From positions 124,438-188,437 of the forward strand of contig DGLA01000010.1 of NCBI GenBank assembly GCA_002387205.1: a stretch of DNA of 64,000 nt. The letters are read 5' to 3'. The position numbers and the translations under genes were made by a program. Shown one piece after another: positions 1-8,534 of this stretch (positions are counted from its first letter, which is position 1; each line of letters opens with the position of its first letter). The notes under the pieces are model-generated. The model had not been told where the DNA came from and did no database searches. It saw only the letters and a list, made by a program, of their open reading frames with translations. Origin of the DNA: Stutzerimonas stutzeri. GTDB lineage: Bacteria > Pseudomonadota > Gammaproteobacteria > Pseudomonadales > Pseudomonadaceae.

Positions 1-1065
1 GATCAGGACACCCCAAGGAACATCACGCGTCGCTGACCAGTTGAGCAGAGCTCCCTGCCCTTTGGTTGCTGGAACCACGAACATAAGCACGGCAGCCAGA
101 ATCGCCACACTGGTGTCGTTAACATTAGTCAGCCATGGAAGTGCCCCTTCAATCAGCGGAATCCGTGCCAGCAGCGGAAGGAATACCCAACAGAAGACGG
201 CACCTGAAAACACCATCAGCACGCGGCTCTCTTCGGCTGATAACGGCCCCATAGTCTTCAATTCAGCCTCGATCATGTCGCGGCCACCCTTAATATCACT
301 CACCTCCGAGCGAAATATGATTTTGGTCAGAACCAGCCAGGCAATTAGGAGCATGACCAGAGCAAACGGAACACCCAATAGCATCCAATGCCCAAACCCG
401 ATCTCTAGCCCATGCGAATTGGCCAAATAGGCGCGCATGAGCGCCATTGGAGGCTGGCCAATCAGGGTTGCCATCGAGCCAATGGTGATTGCATAGGCGA
501 TACCAATCAAAACCGCCGCCGAGAATTTTGGGGTCGCGTCTTCATTTCCTAGCGATTTGACGAGAAGAATGATCGAACCGCCAATCGGCATCATGATCAC
601 GGCTGTCGCCGTGTTGCTCACCCACATGGTGATGAACCAACTTGCGGCCATCAAACCGAACACGATTTGCGCAGGTTTGGTACCCACCGACAGAACCGTG
701 AGCAGAGCGAATCGACGATGCAAATTCCAGCGTTGCGTGGCTAGCCCTAGCAATACGCCCCCCAGAACTAGGAACACGATCGAATTGGCGTAAGGCGTTG
801 CAGCGTCGTTGATCGAGGTGATGCCCAGAAGCGGAAAAAGCACCAGTGGGAGCAGAGAAGTCACGGGAATTGGGATAGCTTCAGTGATCCACCATACCGC
901 CATCAATATCGCAATGCCTGCGACTACCCTGGCGTTGGTATCGAGGGTATCGGGGAGCAGCAAGGCCGCGGCGAGAGCTATGGCTATTCCTATGACAAGC
1001 GACAGCGGCTTCAAGCCGGAGCTTTCAGTATTCCCGTGGGACGTAATCGCGTTTGGCTGATTCAT
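1..1065 (-). CDS. DASS/SLC13-family anion:sodium symporter (C-terminus cut by window edge)
   Basis: The frame opens at an ATG (1065) and runs off the left edge after 355 codons with no stop, so about the last quarter of a usual 460-500 residue protein is missing. The translation is very hydrophobic with many membrane segments. Near the N-terminus it has a WWITEAIPIPVTSLLP stretch, and later a SNTATAVIMMPI stretch, both typical of divalent-anion:Na+ symporters for succinate, other C4-C6 dicarboxylates or sulfate. It lies 190 bp downstream of catC on the same strand, so uptake of muconate or another dicarboxylate is possible, but that is inference. No good Shine-Dalgarno sequence precedes the start. 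The family call is firm and the substrate unknown. Confidence 0.85.
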   Translation of the reverse strand, partial: MNQPNAITSHGNTESSGLKPLSLVIGIAIALAAALLLPDTLDTNARVVAGIAILMAVWWITEAIPIPVTSLLPLVLFPLLGITSINDAATPYANSIVFLVLGGVLLGLATQRWNLHRRFALLTVLSVGTKPAQIVFGLMAASWFITMWVSNTATAVIMMPIGGSIILLVKSLGNEDATPKFSAAVLIGIAYAITIGSMATLIGQPPMALMRAYLANSHGLEIGFGHWMLLGVPFALVMLLIAWLVLTKIIFRSEVSDIKGGRDMIEAELKTMGPLSAEESRVLMVFSGAVFCWVFLPLLARIPLIEGALPWLTNVNDTSVAILAAVLMFVVPATKGQGALLNWSATRDVPWGVLI

Positions 1066-1255
1066 TTCGAAGACTCTTGTTTTTATTAATGAGCAGCTAT
1101 CGCCGTTGCAACGGTGTAGCCACTGGCGCAGGTTTCAGTGTTGCTCACGACGACACGACGAAAAACTGATTCGACGTGAGGCCGTAGTGATCGCCGGCTC
1201 CTTCTAAAGCAGCCATCTAATGCTTACTTGCTTCGTTTGAGGCCCTAGCTAAATA

Positions 1256-1546
1256 TCAGCTGTCGTCCTCACGGATTGAGGACGGATGACGGCACAGCGG
1301 GCTGACCTCGATTTCCATGTAGGGGAACAACGGCAGTTGCATCAGTGTGTCGTGCAGTTCCTGGACACTGGCGACATCGAAGACGCTGTAGTTGGCGTAC
1401 TGCCCGGCGATGCGCCACAGGTGGCGCCACTTGCCTTCGCGCATCAGCCCTTGGGCCAGTTCCTTCTCGTCGGCCTTGAGTTTCGCGGCCTTGGCCGGAT
1501 CCATGTCGACCGGCAGTTTTACGATCATCTTTACGTGGAACAGCAT
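1256..1546 (-). CDS. catC: Muconolactone delta-isomerase
   Basis: A 96-residue protein beginning MLFHVKMIVKLPVDM, the characteristic CatC N-terminus, at the family's usual length. It converts (+)-muconolactone to 3-oxoadipate enol-lactone in the catechol branch of the beta-ketoadipate pathway, in the cytoplasm as a homodecamer (family knowledge). I chose the ATG at 1546 over an in-frame TTG five codons upstream because a GGAGG lies 8 bases before it and known CatC proteins start there. The gene follows catB by 15 bp and is surely co-transcribed with it from the catB-catR intergenic promoter. No enol-lactone hydrolase (catD) follows in this window. Confidence 0.96.
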   Translation of the reverse strand: MLFHVKMIVKLPVDMDPAKAAKLKADEKELAQGLMREGKWRHLWRIAGQYANYSVFDVASVQELHDTLMQLPLFPYMEIEVSPLCRHPSSIREDDS

Positions 1547-1561
1547 TTTTCGAACCTCCAA

Positions 1562-2683
1562 TCACGTGCGGCTGAAGAACGCCAGGCGCTCTTCATCGAG
1601 CGTCAGACCAAGGCCCGGCGTGCGCGGCACTTCCAGTTGGAAGTCGCGATAGACCGGCGCCTCGGTGACGATTTCTTCGGTGAGCAACAGCGGCCCGAAC
1701 AGCTCGGTGCCCCAGGTCAGTTTGTTCAGGGTGACGAATGCGTGGGCCGAAGCCAGGGTGCCGATGGCGCCTTCGAGCATGGTCCCGCCGTACAGCGCGA
1801 TCCCGGCCGCCTCGGCGATCTGCGCGGTGCGCAGCACGGGACGTGGCCCGCCGTTCTTGGCTATCTTCAGGGCGAAGATACTGGCCGCGCCGTCCGCTGC
1901 GAGGCTGAAGGCATCCTCGACGCTTTCGATGGATTCGTCGGCCATGATCGGCGCCGGGCTGCGTTGATTCAGGCGCACCTGCCCGCTGCGGTTTATCCGT
2001 GAGATCGGTTGCTCGATCAGGTCGATGCCGTTGTCACCAAGAATCTGGCAGGCACGGATTGCCTGGGATTCGTCCCAGTACTGGTTAACGTCGACACGCA
2101 CGCTGGCGCGCTCGCCCAGCGCTTTCTTGATCGCGATGACGTGCTTGAGGTCAGCGTTCACCTCGTTCGCACCGATCTTCAGCTTGAAGATGCGGTGGCG
2201 GCGGATGTCGAGCATCTGTTCAGCTTCAGCGATGTCTTTCTCGGTGTCACCGCTGGCCAGGGTCCAGGCCACTTCCAGGCTGTCGCGCACGCGGCCACCC
2301 AGCAGCTCGCTGACGGGCAGTCCGAGGCGTTTGCCCTGGGCGTCGAGTAGCGCGCTTTCCAGGCCGGACTTGGCAAAGGTGTTGCCCTTGGCAGCCTTAT
2401 CCAGACGCAGCATGGCGGCGTTGATATTCGCTGCATCCTGACCCACCAGAAGCGGGCCAAGATGGCTGTCGATGTTCTGCTTGATGCTTTCAGGGCTTTC
2501 GTTGCCGTAGGCCAGGCCACCGATGGTGGTGGACTCGCCGATGCCTTCGATACCGTCGCTGCAACGCAGGCGGATGATCACCAGCGTCTGCTGCTGCATG
2601 GTGTGCATCGCCAGCTTGTGCGGGCGGATGGTCGGCAAGTCGACGATGATCGACTCGAGGCTCACGATTCGGGGTGAAGTCAT
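1562..2683 (-). CDS. catB: cis,cis-Muconate cycloisomerase
   Basis: A 373-residue enolase-superfamily enzyme that lactonises cis,cis-muconate to muconolactone. Catalytic positions line up with the known pseudomonad enzyme: the KLK motif (Lys167, Lys169), metal ligands Asp198 (VDVNQYW), Glu224 (IEQPI) and Asp249 (MADES), and Lys273 (ALKIAKNGG). Length is normal and nothing is missing. It is the first gene of the catBC operon, transcribed away from catR, so it should be induced by muconate through CatR. The catechol 1,2-dioxygenase that supplies muconate lies about 3.7 kb away on the other strand, outside this operon, which differs from the plain catBCA order of P. putida. Confidence 0.97.
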   Translation of the reverse strand: MTSPRIVSLESIIVDLPTIRPHKLAMHTMQQQTLVIIRLRCSDGIEGIGESTTIGGLAYGNESPESIKQNIDSHLGPLLVGQDAANINAAMLRLDKAAKGNTFAKSGLESALLDAQGKRLGLPVSELLGGRVRDSLEVAWTLASGDTEKDIAEAEQMLDIRRHRIFKLKIGANEVNADLKHVIAIKKALGERASVRVDVNQYWDESQAIRACQILGDNGIDLIEQPISRINRSGQVRLNQRSPAPIMADESIESVEDAFSLAADGAASIFALKIAKNGGPRPVLRTAQIAEAAGIALYGGTMLEGAIGTLASAHAFVTLNKLTWGTELFGPLLLTEEIVTEAPVYRDFQLEVPRTPGLGLTLDEERLAFFSRT

Positions 2684-2812
2684 TTTGGCTTCCGTTTGCT
2701 ATGAAATAGCGGTCCAAGAAACGATGCTTGATACCTGAAGAATCTTGTTTTCAGGCCGGTTAGAATCCCGCTACCGTGTATTCAAGGTCCAATATCGTTT
2801 TTATCTCGTACT

Positions 2813-2827
2813 ATACCTAGGAGGTAT
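2813..2827. promoter_or_regulatory. Candidate CatR operator overlapping the catR ribosome-binding site
   Basis: The 15-bp inverted repeat ATACC-TAGGA-GGTAT sits in the catB-catR intergenic region, one base before the catR ATG. It contains the LysR-type T-N11-A pattern, and its right half includes the AGGAGG Shine-Dalgarno of catR. LysR regulators bind such repeats and repress their own gene, so this is a plausible autoregulatory site. Binding itself is inferred. Confidence 0.55.
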
Positions 2828-2828
2828 C

Positions 2829-3695
2829 ATGGAGCTTCGGCATGTGCGCTACTTCCAAGCAGTCGCCGAAACCCTGAACTTCACCCGCGCGGCCGAGCGC
2901 CTGAACATCGCCCAGCCCCCACTGAGTCGACAGATTCAGCAGCTTGAAGAGTTTTTGGGGACGGAGTTGTTGGAGCGCAGTCGCCCTCTCCAATTAACCG
3001 AAGCCGGCCGTTACTTTTATGAGCAGAGCGGGACGCTGCTACGCCAATTTCAGCAGGTATGCGAGCACACTCGGCGTATAGGTGAGGGGAAACGCCAGTG
3101 GCTGGGTATAGGCTTTGCCCCTTCTACACTTTATGCGGCGCTTCCTGAATTGATACGGGATCTGCGTCGAGACCCCGATCTCGAGCTGGGGCTGCACGAG
3201 ATGACCACGCTACAACAGATTGAAGCCCTCAAAAGTGGACGTATCGATATCGGCTTTGGGCGAATTCATTTCGATGGCCCAGCTATTCACCAGCAGGTTC
3301 TCAGTGAAGATCGTCTGGTAGCCGTTGTACCTGTTGGGCACCGTTTGCTGGATCAACCCGTCACGCTTGACCGGTTGTCCCGCGAACCCTTCGTTCTGTA
3401 TCCCGCAAATCCGCGACCGAGTTATGCCGATCACGTGCTGGCATTGTTCGCCAACCACGGGATGGGTATCCAGGTGTCGCAATGGGCCAATGAATTGCAA
3501 ACCGCTATTGGTCTTGTGGCGGCTGGTCTCGGCGTGACACTGGTGCCAGCATGTGTTCAACAACAGCACCGCGCTGATATCGCCTACGCAGCCATTGTGG
3601 AAAGGGAGGCGGTGTCTCCAATCATCCTCAGCCGGCGCGCTGGCGATATCAGCAACATCGTCCAGCGCTGCCTCAAACTGATGTCGATGACGTAG
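2829..3695 (+). CDS. catR: LysR-type regulator of the catBC operon
   Basis: A 288-residue LysR protein starting MELRHVRYFQAVAETLNF, the CatR/BenM-type N-terminus. A winged HTH covers roughly residues 18-40 (FTRAAERLNIAQPPLSRQIQ) and a substrate-binding-like effector domain covers about 90-288. The start at 2829 follows AGGAGG. The frame stays open 28 codons further upstream, but that extension is not family-like and crosses the operator. It diverges from catB with a 145-bp gap, the classic arrangement in which muconate-bound CatR activates catBC. BenM/CatM-type relatives cannot be told apart by eye, but position favours CatR. Confidence 0.93.
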   Translation: MELRHVRYFQAVAETLNFTRAAERLNIAQPPLSRQIQQLEEFLGTELLERSRPLQLTEAGRYFYEQSGTLLRQFQQVCEHTRRIGEGKRQWLGIGFAPSTLYAALPELIRDLRRDPDLELGLHEMTTLQQIEALKSGRIDIGFGRIHFDGPAIHQQVLSEDRLVAVVPVGHRLLDQPVTLDRLSREPFVLYPANPRPSYADHVLALFANHGMGIQVSQWANELQTAIGLVAAGLGVTLVPACVQQQHRADIAYAAIVEREAVSPIILSRRAGDISNIVQRCLKLMSMT

Positions 3696-3786
3696 GCCGT
3701 AGGCCGTAGGTTAGTTATCAATGCACAAAGCGGGCGTAACCCGAACATCGATCCGATAAATGCAGAAAATTGATGCAGGTTGAATA

Positions 3787-4698
3787 ATGGAACTACGCGA
3801 CCTAGACCTGAACCTTTTGCTGGTTTTTAACCAGCTGCTTATTGACCGCCGAGTGTCGACTGCTGCCGACAGCCTTGGGCTCACGCAGCCCGCGACAAGT
3901 AATGCGTTGAAGCGATTGCGCAAAGCGCTGAACGACGAACTTTTCGTGCGCACCCATCACGGTATGGAGCCCACCCCCTACGCGTTACAACTCGCCGACT
4001 CGATCACCCTCGCCATAGAAACCTTGCGTGAAGCATTCAAGCATGAGGAGCAGTTCGACCCCTTGACGGCAAGGCGCACCTTCACACTGGCGATGACGGA
4101 CATCGGCGAGATCTACTTCATGCCAAAGCTGATGAACGCACTCTCTCGCTTAGCGCCTCATTGCTTGGTGAGTACGGTGCGAAGCAACACCGATACGCTG
4201 GCTGAAGATTTGCAGAGCGGCGCTGTTGACGTAGCCGTCGGCCTCCTGCCGAATCTTCAAGCGGGTTTTTTCCAACGTAGATTGTTCCACCACCAGTATG
4301 TTTGCCTTTGCCGACGCGATCACCCAGCTACGAAACAGCCGTTCACCCTGGAAGCCTATTCAAGCTATGAGCATGTCAGGGTCGTCGCGGCGAACACAGG
4401 GCATGGCGAGGCCGATGCGTTCATTCAGCGTGCCGGTGCCCAGCGCAATATCCGCCTCGAGGTGCCGCACTTCGTTGCAGTGGGACATATCCTGAAGCAA
4501 TCCAATTTGATTGCGACCGTGCCGGAGCGATTCGCCAGCAGTTGTGCCGGACCGTTCGACCTCGTGCTGTTACCTCCACCTATGCCTTTGCCAGAAATTG
4601 CGATCAATCTGTTCTGGCACGCCAAGTACAACAAGGACCCGGCCAATCGCTGGATTCGCCAACTGATGTTTGATCTGTTTTCAGACTCGGCCGCGTAA
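3787..4698 (+). CDS. nahR: LysR-type salicylate-responsive regulator (NahR/SalR)
   Basis: A 303-residue LysR protein very close to NahR of naphthalene plasmids. It starts MELRDLDLNLLLVFNQLL and carries the HTH motif LTQPATSNALKRLR, the central segment TFTLAMTDIGEIYFMP and the C-terminal segment EIAINLFWHAKYNKD. NahR binds salicylate and activates nah and sal operons (family knowledge). It lies just upstream of, and on the same strand as, salicylate hydroxylase, as in chromosomal sal loci; in nah plasmids nahR instead diverges from nahG. It presumably controls the nahG-catA-nahF genes. Confidence 0.93.
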   Translation: MELRDLDLNLLLVFNQLLIDRRVSTAADSLGLTQPATSNALKRLRKALNDELFVRTHHGMEPTPYALQLADSITLAIETLREAFKHEEQFDPLTARRTFTLAMTDIGEIYFMPKLMNALSRLAPHCLVSTVRSNTDTLAEDLQSGAVDVAVGLLPNLQAGFFQRRLFHHQYVCLCRRDHPATKQPFTLEAYSSYEHVRVVAANTGHGEADAFIQRAGAQRNIRLEVPHFVAVGHILKQSNLIATVPERFASSCAGPFDLVLLPPPMPLPEIAINLFWHAKYNKDPANRWIRQLMFDLFSDSAA

Positions 4699-5017
4699 CC
4701 ACCCGCCTGACCTCGCCTGTTGCGTTCCGTCGCCGACGGTAGAGCTACGTCAATCCTTTGGCAGACGCGTTTTAACCCTCTGTTAGACCACCTGATCTGC
4801 AGCGTTCCTTCGCCACTCCCACCGCGTAGTAAGCGAAAGCTCTGCCCAATTTTTATAGGCATCTCTGCGTCGACAAAACCTGACCTCTTCCAGGACGAAC
4901 ACCAAGCAATATTCACAACCGGCATATTCAACATAGGCATTGCGGTATTTACGGGGCGCGCAACACGACCAGATAGTGGAGGCATTCCAACAAAATAAAT
5001 CCAATGAGAACCTTGCT
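4699..5017 (+). promoter_or_regulatory. nahR-nahG intergenic region, probable salicylate-inducible promoter
   Basis: A 319-bp stretch with no gene. The heptamer ATATTCA occurs twice 15 bp apart, at 4909-4915 and 4924-4930, the first as ATATTCAC, which recalls the ATTCA half of NahR sites. The rest of the published NahR consensus is not clearly present, so the operator is only a candidate. Position alone argues that the nahG promoter lies here. Confidence 0.35.
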
Positions 5018-6292
5018 ATGCACCTGTCTTCTCCTCCTGCGATGCGTATTGGCATCGTTGGTGGCGGCATCGCCGGCGTCGCCCTTGCGCTAGATCTATG
5101 CCGTCATTCCCACCTTCACGTACAGCTCTTCGAGGCCGCCCCAGCCTTCGGCGAAGTGGGCGCTGGCGTCTCCTTTGGCGCCAACGCGGTTCAAGCGATT
5201 AAAGGGCTGGGTATCGGTGAGCCCTACCAACGAGTAGCCGACCGCACCCCTGCTCCTTGGCAGGACATCTGGTTCGAATGGCGCAAAGGCCGAGACGCCG
5301 GTTACCTCGGTGCCAGCGTCGCAGCAGGCGTCGGGCAATCCTCAGTGCACCGCGCAGACTTCCTGGATGTATTGGCCAGCGAGCTGCCTGATGGCATCGC
5401 TCAGTTCGGCAAACGGGCCGTTCGGGTCGAGCAGGACGGTACTCAGGCTCACGTATTTTTTACTGACGGAAGCAGCCACAGCTGCGACATCCTGATCGCT
5501 GCCGATGGCATCAAGTCCTCCATACGAGACCACGTCCTGGAGGGCCTCGGACAGCCCATGGCGTCACCGCGATTCAGCGGGACGTGCGCCTACAGGGGCA
5601 TGATCGATAGCCAGCAACTGCGCGAGACCTATCGTGCACGCGGTCTGGATGAGCACCTGGTCAATGTTCCGCAGATGTACTTGGGGCTCGACGCGCACAT
5701 CCTGACCTTCCCGGTTAAGCAAGGCCGACTGATTAATGTCGTCGCCTTTGTGTCCGACCGCAGTAGCGACAAGCCAGTATGGCCGAGCGACGCACCCTGG
5801 GTGCGTAATGCTTCCCAGCAGGAGATGCTGGAGGCTTTCGCAGACTGGGGGGACGCCGCTCGCGCACTTCTGGAGTCCATCCCCCACCCTACCCTGTGGG
5901 CACTTCACGACCTCGAGGAATTGCCGGGCTACGTTCATGGGCAGGTCGGCCTTATTGGTGATGCTGCACATGCGATGCTGCCACACCAAGGCGCAGGCGC
6001 CGGTCAGGGCCTTGAAGACGCCTGGCTCCTGGCTCGCTTGCTCAGCGACCCGCAGATTCTTAGCTCCCCACCCGCTGATGTCCTCAACGCCTACGACTCG
6101 ATACGTCGGCCGCGAGCGTGCCGCGTGCAGCGAACGTCGTGGCAGGCCGGCGAACTCTATGAATTTCGCGACCCCGCTGTAGCAGATAACGAAGCATTGC
6201 TCGGAAAAACCCTGGCAGAACGCTTCGACTGGCTATGGAGCCACGACATGCAATCAGACCTTCAGTCGGCGCGCGCGCAGTTGGGCTGGTAG
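5018..6292 (+). CDS. nahG: Salicylate 1-hydroxylase (FAD monooxygenase)
   Basis: A 424-residue class A flavoprotein monooxygenase that decarboxylates and hydroxylates salicylate to catechol using NADH and O2. Near the N-terminus is the FAD dinucleotide fold (IGIVGGGIAGVALAL), followed by GAGVSFG. Mid-protein is the ADGIKSSIR motif, and later GDAAHAMLPHQGAGAGQG for the FAD ribityl chain. Similarity to NahG is strong throughout, though the glycine-rich tail of plasmid NahG is absent. The ATG at 5018 gives a short leader before the Rossmann fold. The ATG at 5042 is possible and neither has a strong Shine-Dalgarno. NahR lies upstream and catA 88 bp downstream, matching production and cleavage of catechol. 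Confidence 0.94.
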   Translation: MHLSSPPAMRIGIVGGGIAGVALALDLCRHSHLHVQLFEAAPAFGEVGAGVSFGANAVQAIKGLGIGEPYQRVADRTPAPWQDIWFEWRKGRDAGYLGASVAAGVGQSSVHRADFLDVLASELPDGIAQFGKRAVRVEQDGTQAHVFFTDGSSHSCDILIAADGIKSSIRDHVLEGLGQPMASPRFSGTCAYRGMIDSQQLRETYRARGLDEHLVNVPQMYLGLDAHILTFPVKQGRLINVVAFVSDRSSDKPVWPSDAPWVRNASQQEMLEAFADWGDAARALLESIPHPTLWALHDLEELPGYVHGQVGLIGDAAHAMLPHQGAGAGQGLEDAWLLARLLSDPQILSSPPADVLNAYDSIRRPRACRVQRTSWQAGELYEFRDPAVADNEALLGKTLAERFDWLWSHDMQSDLQSARAQLGW

Positions 6293-6380
6293 GGCCCCCA
6301 GCAACTGAAGTCGATTCCGATGCAGGCCTGCCGTCCGCCTGCCCTCAAAACTACCGATAAAAACAACAGGTGCTTTGCTC

Positions 6381-7316
6381 ATGACAACTCGTATCTCTCA
6401 TCAGCCTGAACTTCAGCAATTCTTTCGCCAGGCGGCCGGTTTGGACAACACCGGTGGTAACCCCCGCAATAAAGAGATCGTCCTGCGGATCCTGCAGGAA
6501 ACCGCACGCATTATCGAAGACCTGCAGATCACAGATGACGAATTCTGGGCCGGGGTCAGCTATCTGAATCGCCTGGGAGGAAGCAACGAAGCCGGGTTGC
6601 TGGTTGCAGGCCTTGGCGTCGAGCATTTCCTTGATCTGTTGGCCGATGCACGCGACGAGGCTTCCGGTGTTTCCGGCGGTACTCCGCGGACGATTGAAGG
6701 TCCGCTATATGTTGCCGGTGCGCCGCTGTCCGAAGGCGAGGTGCGGATGGATGACGGAAGCGAGGACGGTGTTGCGACGGTGATGTTTCTCGAAGGTCGC
6801 GTCCTGGATATGCAAGGAAACCCCATCGCCGGCGCGACTGTCGACCTCTGGCAGGCCGATACCAAAGGCAACTACTCGTACTTCGACAAGAGCCAATCCG
6901 ATTTCAACCTGCGTCGCCGGATTCTGACCGATGCCGAAGGCCGCTACCGCGCCCGTAGCATCGTACCGTCCGGTTATGGTTGTGATCCCGCCGGCCCGAC
7001 CCAAGCCTGCCTGGACCAGCTCGGTCGACATGGTCAACGACCCGCCCACGTGCATTTTTTCATCTCGGCGCCAGGCTTCGAGCACCTCACCACGCAGATC
7101 AACCTTTCCAATGACGACCATCTTTGGGATGACTTTGCCTACGCGACCCGCGACGGTTTGATTGGCGAAATACGCTTTATCGAAGACCCCGCTCAAAGTG
7201 CTCAGCGCAATGTGGAGGGGCGCTTTGCCGAGATGAACTTTGACTTCCAGCTGCGACCAGCGCGCAGCGAGCAGGCCACCCAGCGCAGCCAGCGGCCGCG
7301 CGCCTTACAGGATTGA
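6381..7316 (+). CDS. catA: Catechol 1,2-dioxygenase (intradiol)
   Basis: A 311-residue non-haem Fe(III) dioxygenase that ortho-cleaves catechol to cis,cis-muconate. An N-terminal dimerisation domain covers about residues 1-100, followed by the intradiol core with TPRTIEGPLYVAGAP. Likely iron ligands are Tyr165 (NYSYF), Tyr199 (PSGYGCDP), His223 and His225 (RPAHVHFF). It ends RPRALQD, like P. putida CatA. The ATG at 6381 is preferred over a TTG two codons earlier. It sits between salicylate hydroxylase and the aryl-alcohol/aldehyde dehydrogenases rather than with catBC, so it is probably induced by salicylate with its neighbours. Confidence 0.95.
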   Translation: MTTRISHQPELQQFFRQAAGLDNTGGNPRNKEIVLRILQETARIIEDLQITDDEFWAGVSYLNRLGGSNEAGLLVAGLGVEHFLDLLADARDEASGVSGGTPRTIEGPLYVAGAPLSEGEVRMDDGSEDGVATVMFLEGRVLDMQGNPIAGATVDLWQADTKGNYSYFDKSQSDFNLRRRILTDAEGRYRARSIVPSGYGCDPAGPTQACLDQLGRHGQRPAHVHFFISAPGFEHLTTQINLSNDDHLWDDFAYATRDGLIGEIRFIEDPAQSAQRNVEGRFAEMNFDFQLRPARSEQATQRSQRPRALQD

Positions 7317-7360
7317 GCAGAAAAGCTGACCGCCTACGCCCATTACCTGAGGAAAAGACA

Positions 7361-8507
7361 ATGTCCCAGCTCAACGCTCAGCCGTTAACCGTTCAAGTCG
7401 CCGTTCTTCGCGAAGCCGGCGCTCCTTTGCAAATCGAAAGCGCCACGTTAGGCGCTCCTGCACCTACCGAAGTCCGCGTGCGCGTGGTCGCTACCGGTGT
7501 CTGCCATACCGATATGGTGGTGCGGGATCAGCTGTTTCCCACGCCGTTGCCGATCGTCCTTGGCCACGAAGGGGCCGGCGTCGTGGAAGCCGTAGGATCG
7601 GCAGTGACCACCGTCGCCCCCGGTGACCATGTAGTGATGACGTATATGTCCTGCGGCCTATGCTCGCCCTGCGAAACCGGGCATCCAGCGCATTGCTCGC
7701 ATATGCATCCGCTCAACTTCGGTGGCGGTCGGATCGACGGCAGCACCTCCAGTTGCAGCCTGCGCCGATGAACATCCGATCCATGATCACTTCTTCGGCC
7801 AGTCGTCCTTCTCGACTCATGCAATGGCAAACGAGCGGAACGTGGTGAAAGTTCCCAAAGAGGCGCCCTTGGAGCTGCTAGGGCCATTGGGTTGCGGCAT
7901 TCAAACCGGGGCAGGTTCAGTGCTTAACGCCCTTAGGGTTGAGGCTGGCTCAAGTTTCGTCGCCTTTGGCGCGGGCGCTGTAGGCCTGGCTGCAATCATG
8001 GCAGCAAGAGTCGCAGGCGCTACCACGATCATTGCAGTCGATGTGACGCCCAGTCGGCTGGAGCTGGCCCTCGAGCTCGGCGCTACCCACATCATCAACA
8101 GTCGCGAGGAAGACGCGGTACAGCGTGTGCATGCCATTACCGATGGCGGCGCCAACTACAGCCTCGAATGTTCCGGTCGTGCCGAAGTGCTCCGTCAGGC
8201 GATCGATTCGATCAGCATCCTTGGCACCTGCGGCATCGTTGGCGCGACCAAGATGGGTACCGAAGTGTCCTTCAACATCAATGACGTGATGATTCCGGGC
8301 AAGCGGATCATGGGAATAGTCCAGGGCGACGTCGTGGCCAAGGCGTTCATTCCCAAGCTGGTCGACCTGTACCTGCAGGGTCGCTTCCCCTTCGACAAGC
8401 TCTGCAAGTTCTACCCATTCGACGAAATCAATCAGGCAATGGCCGACAGCGAGAACGGCGTGACGATCAAGCCGATCCTTCGCATGCCCAGCTCCACTAC
8501 CGCCTGA
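7361..8507 (+). pseudogene. Zinc aryl-alcohol dehydrogenase broken by a frameshift
   Basis: Two overlapping frames together make one class I zinc alcohol dehydrogenase of the benzyl/aryl-alcohol type. The first (to 7771) has the catalytic-zinc segments CHTD and GHEGAGVVEAVG and the four-cysteine structural-zinc motif SCGLCSPCETGHPAHC. The second, in the next frame, resumes at DEHPIHDHFFGQSSF and continues through the NAD fold (GAGAVGLAAI) to a normal C-terminus at 8507. The first frame stops about 40 bp after the homology ends, and the switch lies near 7745-7785, equal to one extra or two lost bases. The start at 7361 has TGAGGA upstream. An intact enzyme would oxidise salicyl or benzyl alcohol to the substrate of nahF. 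A sequencing error is possible. Confidence 0.85.
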
Positions 8508-8534
8508 CCCACCTATTCATTCCGAGGAACCTTC

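Noticed and set aside
3690..3712. Three tandem GTAGGCC-like units just after catR
   Set aside because: Too short and only three copies; it could be chance or a minor slippage tract, with no link to a known repeat family.
4909..4930. Paired ATATTCA heptamers as a full NahR binding site
   Set aside because: Only the ATTCA half resembles known sites and the rest of the consensus is missing, so it is listed only as part of a candidate promoter region.
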